A stretch of 35,203 nt of DNA from Saksenaea vasiformis B4078 (lineage: Eukaryota > Mucoromycota > Mucoromycetes > Mucorales > Saksenaeaceae): assembly GCA_000697055.1 (NCBI GenBank), contig JNDT01001176.1:1-35203 (forward strand), written 5' to 3'. Position numbers and translations under genes: made by a program. Below, piece after piece: positions 20,759 through 31,422 of the stretch (position 1 is its first letter; each line of letters opens with the position of its first letter). The notes below the pieces were generated by a model. That model made no database searches and was not told the origin of the DNA. It was given only the letters and a program-made list of their open reading frames with translations.

Positions 20759-22322
20759 TCCGACAGTTAAATAGGAACCTTGCTTTTTCGTTTCTTTCAC
20801 TTCATTTTTTTCGTTTTGCATTATGTCTTCACTTTCTTCCATTATTTCTTCGTTTTCTTACATCATGTCATCGTTTTTTTTTTTCTTTCAGTTGCGTATT
20901 ACACATGTGTAGAGTCAGAAGAAAATTCGTGATTTTCAAATATTCTGTTGTGAAGGAACTTTTGCTTCATTAAGTATTACTTTGCATTGATCCCAGATCA
21001 ATAATATGCCGGTGAACAGCGAACTCTTGGCATAAAGAAGCAGATACTTTTATAACAGCCAAAGTACGCTGTATTGGTACGTTATCTCTGCCGTATTTGG
21101 CACATCATTACCATCATATACACTTCATCCACTAGGTCTAAACGATATTATTTGAGTTTCTCATACCATTGACACTTCATCCACGGATAAACCTGATCTA
21201 TTCAGACATCTAACAACGGATAGCTACAATCTAAAGATATTAGGATTCTGTCATGATCTTAAGGTACCCTCCGACATCTCCTATCTTATGATTAGTACGA
21301 GAAGATAATTACAATGATTACGGTCTTAGCATAGACACAGTGATTAGTCAGACGTCTCTGTCCCTGACCAACGGGATTGTTATTCAGACTCAGCTAGATG
21401 ACTGCTCTCCGACGTAACGATCCATGATGATTACTCAGAGCTTACACGTCCTCTGATTACAAGATGTTCAATAAGCATTCGAACAGTATAAATAGGGCTG
21501 GTAGAAAGTCTATAATCATCATATTTACTTCTGAATAAACCTCTACCAAGAGTCTCAAAGTATTTTCTTATTGTTTCCCCTCTTACTAATTTTTCAACCT
21601 CAATATTCTATCGGAATACGTAAAATAACGGAACGCGTTGGGTGTTTACAGGGACGTATGGATCTTTTTTCCTTCATCTCTGCTACATTTGGATGAATTA
21701 ACAAAAGGGAAACGGATAAATCCTTTGAGATTGTTGGATATCTGTATTTCGCTCAATTTGCCTGCGTATTTATATTTATTCGGTGTTTTTGGAATTCTGA
21801 TCTTCATGAACGTTCTTCTCGGCAATAGGTGTTCATGATAGTAATTACTGTTGTAGCAGTGCCACCTTGTTAATGACTTCGATGATCTTCCTATGATTTA
21901 GAGATGAAGCATAATCCATGTTCCAATATGGAGAAGCTCACCGTAAATATAAATACGGTAACATAGAAAAAATAGAAGAACAAGGCAGACCTGTTACTTT
22001 CAGTCTTCTAGATCCTTTTGCAAGATCATTGATGTATAAACAATAAGTTAGTTGATATTGCGTTCTTACAAAGAAGTAGCGCTTATACTCCAAAAATAAC
22101 ATGGCAAGAGAGGAAGCAAGGGTTGGAAGCGCCACCTTCTGTTGTCACAGAAAAGAAAGAAAAAGAGCCACCGTGGTTTCGAAGGCATTAAGCGTTAGAA
22201 TTATTTGATCGGCTGCTCTTCCACACAATTCTGATGGATTTCAGCACCCGAAATTTTTTCGGTGTCCAAGAGGACTGCTTCTTAAGTGTCCGAAGCAAAG
22301 AAAAACTTTCTTTTCTGGACTC
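20759..22322. other. intergenic with LTR-like stretch
   Basis: No gene is seen. The right end (about 22200-22322) should carry the YAR1-like promoter. The middle part is described as a possible solo LTR. A 13-bp direct repeat, acacttcatccac, occurs near 21119 and 21172. Confidence 0.5.
21060..21610 (+). repeat. possible solo LTR of a retrotransposon
   Basis: TATAAATAG at 21487-21495 is followed 38 nt later by AATAAA at 21534-21539 with no gene between, the usual layout of an LTR (promoter, short R, polyadenylation signal). Neither clean TG...CA ends nor a target-site duplication could be fixed, so the borders are rough. Confidence 0.3.
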
Positions 22323-22944
22323 ATGGCTGATAATCAAGAAGTGTTGGACGACGTGATCTACTGCGCACGTTATGGCGAGCTTGACGACCTTAAGACTTCC
22401 AACCTGGCTGCCGAATACTGCGTGAAAGGCGATGAATCTGGAAACACGGCTTTACACATGGCGAGTGCAAACAATCACAAAGGTAGAACTATTGAATTTG
22501 TCGTGGCTATCGGTTTGTTAAGTACACATGAATAGATATTGTGGCCTGGATCCTAGAGCAATTGAAGACTTTGCCCGATACTGCTCGTCTAGTTAACATT
22601 CAAAACGAGCAGGGAAACACGCCTCTTCATTGGGCAGCGTTGAACGGCCATTCTGAGGTCGTTGAATTATTGGTCAAAGCAGGAGCAGACTGCAAGGTAA
22701 AAAAGGAAGAAAGGATAAAAGGGAAAAAGGAAAAGAAGAGTAAACAATAAAGTATTAACTGGGCCCTTAGATTAAGAACTCAGCTGGAAAGACACCTATT
22801 TACGAGGCCCAACAACGCAACCACGAAAAGGTGGCAGAATATTTCCTGCAGACCATGATTGAGGAGGAACCAGAGGAACCCATGGATGAAGATGAACAGT
22901 TCGTAGAAACTGGTGTTCCAGAAGAATCAAAACCATCAGCATAA
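22323..22944 (+). CDS. YAR1: YAR1-like ankyrin-repeat protein
   Basis: Exons 22323-22482, 22536-22696 and 22771-22944 give 164 residues. The N-terminus (LDDVIYCARYGELDDLK) and the size match the Yar1 family. Ankyrin repeats are visible as GNTALHMAS, GNTPLHWAALNGH and GKTPIYEAQQRNH, followed by a short acidic tail (EEEPEEPMDEDE). In yeast Yar1 binds newly made Rps3 and keeps it soluble on the way to the nucleus; that function is inferred here. The start is the only ATG giving the family N-terminus. The three-exon model is in frame with ordinary GT-AG introns, the second one unusually purine-rich. Confidence 0.8.
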
Positions 22945-23096
22945 GCCAGTTACAACAAGTCGGCTTTTTTTAACGTTCATGCATCTCCTGTCATTGTTTT
23001 TACCATTGCCATTTTGGGCGGGTTGTTATGCCAGTTCAAAAGGATAGAATCATCTAAGTCTTTGTTTTGTTCTTTTTCTTCTGATTAAAAAAAAAC

Positions 23097-24797
23097 ATGA
23101 GCTATTGTAATCGATGTGGTGAAATCACGGCTACTGGGAAATGTCGTCGATGTGGAGGAAGAGCAGTCGGTACTGTATCGCAGCAGACATTTCTTAGGAA
23201 CAAAACCTAATCATCCTTCATTATAGCCTCTATCGCTGCTTCTTTAAGTGACACAATATCAATCGCAGAGAAATGGAAGACACAGTGGGTTCTAATCGCT
23301 TACATGTGGACAACTGCTGAATATGCCGGCAAATAATAGGTATGCCCACAGTATCTTGGGCCCAGAAGCGACCCAAACCACAACGACCCATCTCGCAGAA
23401 AGGCCGCCTTCTCCACCGCTAAGATGCAACAAATGTAGTAAATGGATGTCAATATCTGCGAATGGCAGGAGGACCTGCCAAGCGTGCCAAGCCAGAGGAG
23501 TCTGGTGAGTAAAAATTGTTTCAATTGTTTGTTTTAACAGCATCCCACAGCCCAGAGTGTGATCTCGTTGTAACCGAGCAAGATGTCTACGTCGAACATA
23601 ACGCACGTTTTTGGCATAAAGGTTGCTTTATTTGTCGAACATGCAACATATCTATCGGCGATTCACCCATCGTGGATCATCAAGGATCTCCATGCTGTGA
23701 GGATTGTCTAATGGCAAAAGCCCCTCCGACACCAGTATCACCAGTATCCGTGCTCGACAGTCCAAGCACTACCTCCGACACCTTATCATCTTTCTCATCC
23801 ATTCCCTGGTTTTCCCCCGCACGTCAACATCAGCAGATACGTGCGCGACCGCGATTAGACGCAAATTTATTCCAAAAAGAGCCAGTGTCACCCGGTTTGG
23901 ATACGCCATCTATCTCGCATTCTCCAACGCCCGAAACGATGCGGACTCATCGCCCTGTGTCACCCGCGTCACCTATACCTACGCTATCAACACCTGCAAA
24001 GTCTCTTCGGCAAACCTCCGGAGAACTATGTCAAACTTGTGCAAAGCCCGTGAGTAGACCTTGTGTCCGACTTGGTGATCTTTGGTACCATCATGAATGT
24101 CTGCGCTGTGCTGCCTGTGAAGGCCAATTCAACGACTCTGAAGTTGTTCGTGATGGCCAATCCATGTATCATCCAAAGGTAGAAAAAGAGCCCTTCGTTT
24201 TTAAGAGAGGAAATCTCCTTATACGTTCTTAGTGCCGGCGTCCGTCCCCGCCGAGTGGATTCAAATGTGACGAGTGTAGAAAACCAATAACGCAACACAT
24301 CCTGAGGAATGAAAACCGAGTCCTTCATCCAGAATGTTTTCGCTGTTTTGGCTGCCGTAGTGTACTACCTTATGATAAGCCCTACGTGGCAATGGACGGG
24401 CAAGCATATTGTAAAGTCTGCGTTGCGCAAGAACAAACATATACCCCATTATCAACACCGGTTAAACCAGCAACGGGGCCAAATCTGTACATGCAGCGAT
24501 CAAACAGATCTATGCCCAAGCTGGGTGGTCCAAAGATTTGTCCTCGGTGCCGGCTAAGTATCTCTGTCATGGACGAAGTCCCTGGTCCACGAGCAAGTCG
24601 GTGGCATAAGAAATGCCTCCGTTGTCAAGGTTGTCAGAAACAAATGGACTCCGGAGCAAAAGTTCTCGAAGTCAAAGAAAAAGGAATTTGGCTAGTACAT
24701 TGTACCGACTGTTCCGTCGTAAGTGCCTTAGCTAATGGGTGTCGATGATCTTCTGACCATCTTTTGATAGGGTCGTCAAACAAAGTTTGTCCGGTAA
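23097..24797 (+). CDS. four-LIM-domain protein with N-terminal zinc knuckles
   Basis: Exons 23097-23169, 23227-23284, 23340-23504, 23551-24178, 24233-24718 and 24771-24797 give 478 residues. The start has two short Cys pairs (CNRCG, CRRCGG), then CNKC...CQAC, and then four LIM domains: LIM1 begins CPECDLVV with WHKGCFICRTC, LIM2 CQTC with YHHECLRCAAC, LIM3 CDEC with LHPECFRCFGC, LIM4 CPRC with WHKKCLRCQGC. A Ser/Pro/Thr-rich linker of about 110 residues separates LIM1 from LIM2. LIM domains bind proteins, and in fungi such proteins often work at the actin cytoskeleton and polarity sites (paxillin-like). No catalytic or RhoGAP domain follows. The junction to exon 4 was chosen at 23551 because it restores the first CxxC of LIM1. 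Confidence 0.85.
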
Positions 24798-24929
24798 TCG
24801 ATTGACATAAATCAACATAAGGCAGCAAATAGTATTTGATGATTTTTATACATTGTGGGATCTGTTATAAAGGGGGTTATGATGCTCAAATGATAGTACA
24901 AAGAAAGGTGTTGCATGTATGAGATACGT

Positions 24930-25208
24930 CTACTTCTTTTTCTTTTGGTTCTTTTTGTCTGCGCTTGCTGTATCTTCGGCTAATTTCTTCATGATGGTCA
25001 ATTTACCAACCGCATTGGCCTTGACCGACATTTGTTTCTCGATGTTTTTGTTGATCTGTGCCGTAAGTTTCTTTTGTAGAGTTCGCTGCTTCACCAAAAC
25101 AGCTTGTTTCGGTGCGATCTGTCTGCTGCCTTTTTTCATCTTCTCCTGTTTCTTATGCGTCTTCTTCTTGGCCGGACCAGCCGCTTTCTTTAAACCACCT
25201 TGTGCCAT
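24930..25208 (-). CDS. UPF0390/DUF2462 small basic protein
   Basis: A single-exon gene of 92 residues. The start MAQGGLKKAAGPAKKKT, the Lys-rich composition and the central RQIAPKQAVLVKQRTLQKKL match the UPF0390 family (human C19orf53, Leydig cell tumour 10 kDa protein homologue). The function of the family is poorly known; the charge suggests a nucleolar or nucleic-acid-binding role. An upstream GTG in frame at 25292 would lengthen the protein by 28 residues, but the ATG at 25206-25208 fits the family start. Confidence 0.85.
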   Translation of the reverse strand: MAQGGLKKAAGPAKKKTHKKQEKMKKGSRQIAPKQAVLVKQRTLQKKLTAQINKNIEKQMSVKANAVGKLTIMKKLAEDTASADKKNQKKKK

Positions 25209-26851
25209 GACGTGAAAAGGGAAATTCAAAACAAAAGGAGAGCAAATGTGTCTCACTCTTACGGACTTTTCTATCTCAACACTCCAAGCCACGCATAATG
25301 TCCAGGCAGCGGTGTGACACTGGGCTGAAGCTTTGATGCTGCTTTCCGAAGTGTTACGACAAAGATTGGATCTATTGGGATCTCCTATTTACTATTGCTA
25401 TGAAGTTCCAAGGGACACCCGCTCTGACGGAGGAACGGCACACCACCTCTCGGAGGTAGTGTGAAAATTCCGCCGCTTTCATGCCTAACGGATGCAAGGC
25501 ATATTGAAGCCACGCACATTATAACCCAAAAAGTTTTCTTGCGTAATCCGTTTCGTGTTGTATGGCTACAGCTACATTAAGTATGAGTGTCGGGACTGGA
25601 TCCACAAAACCTCGCTGGGATTTTTGCATCAACAGCTCTGCCAAGGAATAGTCAGCGTATCCCATAATTCGGTGGAGTGGTTTGGTGCTCTTTTGAATTT
25701 CAAAGTGTTGTCTGAATTGATTTGGATATTCGACCAAGCCTATTGACTAACCATATCTTCTATTTGAAAACAGGATCAAATGGTCAAACATCCTATATAG
25801 CGGACGCCAAACAAGGAAATTAGGCTGTATCGGGTAGTGTCACGCTTGAACATGCGTTTGACAGGATTTTGGGAAGGGATATCTAAAGTTGTCTATAAGA
25901 AGTCGACGCAAAATTAAGGAGAAGCGACGTGACTTTGCAGATGCCAACAAGTCTAAAACTTCGAAAATCGGCTCTGGTTGTGGCGCGCAAGCAATGTCAG
26001 TGTGAGGAGATCGCTGGGGGCATGCGTTGTATGCCCGTACTCCAATGCTAAATAACGCGATTTGCACTGCGAATGTAATGCCAGAAGGGGTATAAGAAAG
26101 CAGCAACGTACATGGCTACAAAGGACAACGCTAGGGCTTCATCCATGGTGAGTTCACCATACTTAGGTTTATCAATGTTGTTGAGCAAATGCTATGGTTC
26201 AACGAAGCAAAGCTAGTCATGGACTCTAGTTGTACAAATATCAACACCTGCACCAGCATCAAAGGCTAACTGGTCGTTGTAAACGTCAGGATAGTGAAAT
26301 ACTAGGTTACTGCAACGCCAGCTAACACGCTGGCATCCATTTTGTATGTTTAGTATCATTTATTATTATGGCATATCTTGTTATCCAAAATAAAATTTAG
26401 CATATGAGAACGCATAATGTTGATCCCGTAATGAAACAAAGATACGCTAAGAGAACCACTGGTAACTAGTGGTACTGCAATCCCTTTTGTTTTAGACATG
26501 CTCTCAAAGCAAAGAAATGACTTGGATTTCTTTACATGTCAACGTACGCCACTAGGTTTCCGGGAAACTAAACTGTTGCGCTGGTCCTACCAAGGAAAGG
26601 TTTAAACTATGCATCCTGCAACCGTAGCAAAACATATAGGTAGGTGACATTAATATTTACGGGTTTCTCGTACATGAAACATGTCATCCAGTAGTGTAAT
26701 TAAATACTTGATGATTGAAACAAGCTGCACATGAAGGTCAATGCAAGAGCTTTTTGCGGAAACAAAATTTTAAGCGGAGAAAAATAGTGATGCAAAAACT
26801 AGAGGAGGGAACCCTGGCATCGTTCTGAGCTTTCTTCTTCCCATACGAAGC
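25209..26851. other. intergenic, mostly no gene
   Basis: Apart from the minus-strand open frame at 25519-25750 nothing protein-like stands out. The right end contains the TIM8 promoter. Confidence 0.5.
25519..25750 (-). CDS. unassigned open frame, possibly a gene remnant
   Basis: The minus-strand frame includes VEYPNQFRQHFEIQKSTKPL and ends in RKLFGL followed by a stop near 25519. The composition is protein-like and the upstream side could begin at a splice acceptor near 25750, but no further exon can be linked. I do not recognise the family. A decayed transposase or a chance frame are both possible. Confidence 0.25.
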
Positions 26852-27214
26852 ATGTCACAACAGCAGCCTCCATTCTCTGAGAGTGAACGTCGTGAACTTT
26901 CTCAGGTGAAATAATAGGATATCAATCCAGAGGATACTTAACAAGCTTAATTACTTTTTAGTTCTTTGAATCGGAAAACGCTAAAGCTCGTATCCAAGAG
27001 ACCGTCCATACTTTGACAGACACTTGCTGGGTAGGACCATAGAAGATGAGTATGAAATTCATGTATGCTGTATTAGGACAAATGTATTTTTAAGATAAAC
27101 AATAAGATGGACCGCAGTGACGAGGCTTGTCTTTCCAACTGCGTAGAACGTTTCCTTGATACAAGTCTCTTTATTGTCAAGCGTCTCGAGGATTTAAGAA
27201 GTTCGTCCATGTAG
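26852..27214 (+). CDS. TIM8: Mitochondrial intermembrane-space chaperone Tim8
   Basis: Exons 26852-26905, 26962-27030 and 27077-27214 give 86 residues, the normal size for a small Tim protein. The twin Cx3C motif is complete: CWDKC and CLSNC, the second followed by VERFLDTSLFIVKRL, which is characteristic of Tim8. With Tim13 it forms a hexamer that escorts hydrophobic precursors across the intermembrane space to the TIM22 or SAM machinery. The introns (56 and 46 nt) are GT-AG and keep frame. The gene is too broken by introns to show as one open frame. Confidence 0.92.
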
Positions 27215-27813
27215 TAGTTGATTTTTCATTATCCTGTAGGAACCTTTTTTCTTTGTTATAGGATAGCAATCAAAATGGGGAAGAGATACTTTTTTTTCAA
27301 CTTTGGTGCATTTTCTTTATTTGGAAAGTTATGAGCCAGGGCCACACGGCGCAGTTCTTTCCATCACGTTCTAAGAAAGGAGGTCAGCACGTTTTGTGTT
27401 CTTATGTGAATGGCGCCACGACAAACCACGATTCTGGATCAGGTTTGCTGCGAGTTATCTGCAGCACAGTAACCATAGTCAGCAGATTGAGGAGCATTAC
27501 AGCTTCGTGCAGGCAAAATGTGTTTTAAAGAGTTAGAACAGGCTAATACATAAACATTTTCTATATTCATGGCTTGTCATAATCCAAATTTGAGAGACAC
27601 ATGGCTGCACCGGAACCGAATTGCTTCCAGCCAATTATCTTTTACCCAGCGACTAAATTTATTGGTTTATTCAAAAGATTAGCAACACGACAATGTACAT
27701 ATATATAAGGCTCTCTCTCGTATACCCAGTTTTATTGCAAGTCCTTCTTTTCTCCCTTCCTTTTTATATTCCTTTTACTTCCCAGTCGGGCCTCATTTAT
27801 CGTATTGCGTCTC
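27215..27813. other. intergenic with promoter of the next gene
   Basis: No gene is seen. A TATA-like run tatatataag at 27700-27709 lies about 105 bp before the ATG at 27814, and a C/T-rich leader follows it. Confidence 0.5.
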
Positions 27814-29583
27814 ATGTTGCAGCATCCGTTGGATTCTGCGCCTCACCCCACTCAAGACCGTACGGAATCGCCTCTTCCACCCCTTTCAGACGAAGATCCT
27901 TTTCACGCTTGGCGGGCACCCAGCCGTGCAGATAATGTTGTTCGTGCAGCAAGTCCTTTCGGGAGACGCTATTTGAAGCCTATTAATGGCATTCAAACAA
28001 AAGGCTTTGCCCGTTCTGGTACGGACGATGCAGGACATTTTTTAATGCTCACATGAAGGGAATAGCACAACGCCGATCGTCCGTCTTAACGTTAGGTTCC
28101 ATTGAACGTCTACAACATTTTTATGCAAAGAGAGACCTGAAAGTCAACAAGTAGGGCAACTCTCAGGCGAAAGAGAAAAGAAGGACTGAGGCTTTTCTAT
28201 AGGACGGGTACGCTTGGATTTTCTCGTGAGGCCATCGTTGAGGAACCCGAAGACATGGACCATTTACCGACACCCAAGGAGCCACCACCCAGTTGGATTG
28301 ATTTAGATGTTGAAACGGATTTGGATGTGCTTCTAGAGCATTGTTTCCAAGATATCCAAAGTACGTTAACAACTTGGTCCATGGTGACGGGACCTGGGAA
28401 TGGGTCAGCATCCAGTGCTGCTGAGTCTGATTCCGATTCGGATGGGTCGTTTCAAATTCTGCCTTTGTTGCAGTCTGTTACAAAAATGATTAATGCGGTA
28501 AAAAACTACACGTTGCATCGGCATGACTTGTCAGACACAGCCATGTCTAAACTTCGTCACGCGGCACTTCACCTTTTGGAAGCGATGAAAGAATTGGAGA
28601 ATCAACACCGAGTCGACGAAGATGAAGATAACAAGAGCGATGATGGGTACATCTATCGCACATCGGATTTCAATATGCTGGAAAAGGAAAGACAGGCGAT
28701 TCATGATTACCTTGATACCGTGGAAAAGTACGCGTTTAATCCGCCTCATCACATTGGTAGCCCACCTGCAGTGTTTACTCCTGAAATCAAAGCACTGATG
28801 AAGAGAACATCTATTTTGGGCGCAGCAACGCCTCCAGCGGATGAAGAACAAGCATCGGAAGTGCCTACTTCGTCGGGAGTCCCTGTATGGCTTGAAAGGG
28901 GATCATTTGTTAATGACGATATTGGACGATACCATGCATTACTATCAGCCAATCGGAAGAGTATTTTTGATGGCACGGCACAAACGGATGAAGCGATTCC
29001 GGATCCCCATAACGATGAGGATGCTTTCCTGCAGTCACTTGCGTAAGTGCAACAGAATTTATGTTTCATTTTTTTAAGACGCTTGTGTTTAGGGACGGTA
29101 TTACTCTATGTAATGCGTATAATAACATTGTAAAACGTTCACGACGTCCTTTTGGTTTTATCAACAAAATTCACCAAGATACCCGTCGCACATATAGAGC
29201 AATTGAGAATTTGCGTTTTTTTGTTGCGTAAGTTCTAGACAGATGTATGTCAAGCATGCAGCTCACTTGTTTTATGATAGTGCATGCAAGTTCCGATTTG
29301 AACTTAACTTTGGTGAATTTGACCCTTCCGAAGTGGCACGAAAGACCGATAAAGGGTTGAATATGGTACGTTCGATAGGTGATGATATTCCATTATCTGA
29401 CGAAGATGGGTGTAGATCAAAAACGTTGTGATTGCATTTTCAGAATGTGTTATTCATGAATTGCGACAAAGTATGGACATGAGTAGACGTTCATTACCAC
29501 CACGTCCTCCGGTAGAATTAAAAATCACCGAATACATGGAGAAAAAGCTATTTGTCAGCAAGGACGAAGAAAACGCTTCTTGA
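27814..29583 (+). CDS. large protein with calponin-homology-like C-terminal region (one apparent frameshift)
   Basis: Exons 27814-28150, 28203-29042, 29093-29227, 29281-29378 and 29444-29583 would give about 516 residues if one base is missing from the T6 run at 28038-28043: before the run the frame reads GRRYLKPINGIQTKGFARSG, after it MKGIAQRRSSVLTLGSIERL. Exon 2 contains a Pro-rich start (PTPKEPPPSW), a Ser/Asp tract and a helical region. The end has DGITLCNAYNNIV, RAIENLRFFVAACKFRF and FDPSEVARKT, which follows the pattern of a calponin-homology domain (DGxxLC, then ENxxxF, then a downstream helix). A role near actin is suggested but not shown. The CH assignment is tentative. The single frame break in a homopolymer, with every other exon clean, favours a sequencing error over a dead gene. 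Confidence 0.65.
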
Positions 29584-30506
29584 TTATCAACTTCTCCCTT
29601 CTTTCCTTCTTTCTTTTTATACATTAATGATTAGATTCCCAATTCATACCCACTACTTCCCTTCCTTTTTCTTTATTCTTTAAAAAAATGTATGCTATAT
29701 ATATTCATTCCCTTCTCATTTCTTTCATGATAAACCAAAAAAAAAAAAACTACACATATCTTCTTTCTTTTACTTCTTTCCTTTCCCTTTTTCCCCTTAT
29801 ACTATATTAAATAAATAAAAAAAAAAGACAATTTCACGAATACATGCAGTCGGGTAAATGGCAAATTGATGAGAAGAAGTCCGCATAAATAGTTGTGCAC
29901 TATACGATAAGTCAATTATGTTATGCACTTTATATATTCCTGTCAAATGTTATTTTGATTGAATACATTTCAACACGATCTCATTTGAAAGAACTGCAAC
30001 TCATCATCACAGATCAGCACTGAAATAGGAGTTAGAAATGGTTTCTTTTTTTTTCGACACTGCGCTGTCATGGCTTGTCCGGCCATCTATTTTACTGTTC
30101 TGTTTTGGACGTAACTGATCATGTTTGATTTACACCGATTCAGTCAGACTTCTCCTATTTACATAGTCAACTGGTTTTGGGGACACTAGAGAGTATTCTA
30201 GCTTTGCAAACGTTTCATTTTTCATCAGAATATCAATCAAATTACATGAACTTGGGCTCTTCGGTGCACGCAAAATTTATTCGAGCAGCATAAAAAATAA
30301 TTCACGGTTCGTAAGTGAAAAGATACTTTGATGCAGCCAGAGAGGAGCCGTTCCGTGACAGCTGGCGCAAAATTCATTCCCAGTTTATACACGGTAGTGC
30401 TATTGGCCAGCACGAAAAGGCATTTCAATAGGCGCAAAATCAACGGCCAAAATATTTTAAACGCAAAAAAAAAAAACGCTTCAAACCGTCTTTTCCCGTT
30501 CGAATC
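29584..30506. other. intergenic, T/C-rich 3' flank and promoter
   Basis: Runs of T/C at 29590-29830 follow the preceding gene. No gene is seen on either strand. Confidence 0.5.
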
Positions 30507-31422
30507 ATGGCTAAGAAAGGAGGAAACAGCAAAGCTGAAGCTGCTAATGCTAAGAAGGCTGCCGCCAAGGCTGATAAGGACAGAGCCAAGGCTGCCGAAG
30601 CTGAAGCAAGGGAAGCCGAGAAATGGTCTCAAGGCTCCAAGGGTAAGAACAAGAAGGAAGCCGAAGCTGAGAAGAAGGTAACGATAAACAATTCCATCAC
30701 TATATTTTTCTAACGCGTTTCCCATTAGGCTGCTTTGTTGGCCAAAAAGCAAGAAGCTGCTAGACTATTGGTAAGTCATTTAATCGCATGCCGTTACTTG
30801 TGATTTACTTGTCATGATCAAACAGGCTGAAGAAGAAAAGAGCCTGCCATCCAAGGGCAAGGGCACTGACGTATGTATTCGTCTCATTTACAACCCATAT
30901 GGAATGTTTGGCTGACAATGGGAAACAATAGAAAACCGCCGCAAAGAGAAGCGCTAAAGTTGAAGCCGCTGGTCACGCCAGACGCACCATTCCTGAGTTC
31001 TCTGCATCCAATATTGATGATGCCATTGATCTGTTGACTATCGATGACAGTCGTGCACAATCTAAGGATATTGAGAAGCATCCTGAACGTCGTTTCAAGG
31101 CTGCTTTAGCTGCTTTCGAAGAAAGGTAAAACCATAGGGTTAAAGAAGGAGGGAGGAGCTCACCATATGTTTCAGAGAACTTCCTCGTTTCAAGAAGGAG
31201 AACCCTGGTCTTCGATTGAGCCAGTTGAAGGAACTGATCTACAAGGCTTTCCAAAAATCGCCCGAGAATCCCTTCAACCAAGCTAATGTGTTGGCTTACA
31301 ATGCCACTAGAGAGGACGCCTCGGTCTTGAAGGGTACGTTGGTGACATTACTTAAACAGTTTGACTGACTTCGTTGTTTAGATCAAAAGCGTCGCGAGTT
31401 AGAGGACCGTCTTCGTTCCTAA
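30507..31422 (+). CDS. CCDC124/Oxs1-like ribosome-associated coiled-coil protein
   Basis: Exons 30507-30677, 30729-30770, 30826-30870, 30932-31125, 31176-31333 and 31382-31422 give 216 residues. The N-terminal third is a Lys/Ala/Glu coiled coil (MAKKGGNSKAEAANAKKAAA). The C-terminal half carries the family core: IDDAIDLLTI, HPERRFKAALAAFEE, LPRFKKENPGLRLSQLKELI and a closing NPFNQ segment. This matches human CCDC124 and its fungal homologues, which bind idle ribosomes near the A site and help them restart. Two exons are very short (42 and 45 nt), and all junctions keep frame. Confidence 0.9.

Noticed and set aside
30237..30752. 171-codon minus-strand open frame
   Set aside because: It lies antisense to the Lys/Ala/Glu-rich start of the CCDC124-like gene, and its hydrophobic Ser/Leu product is the usual mirror artefact.
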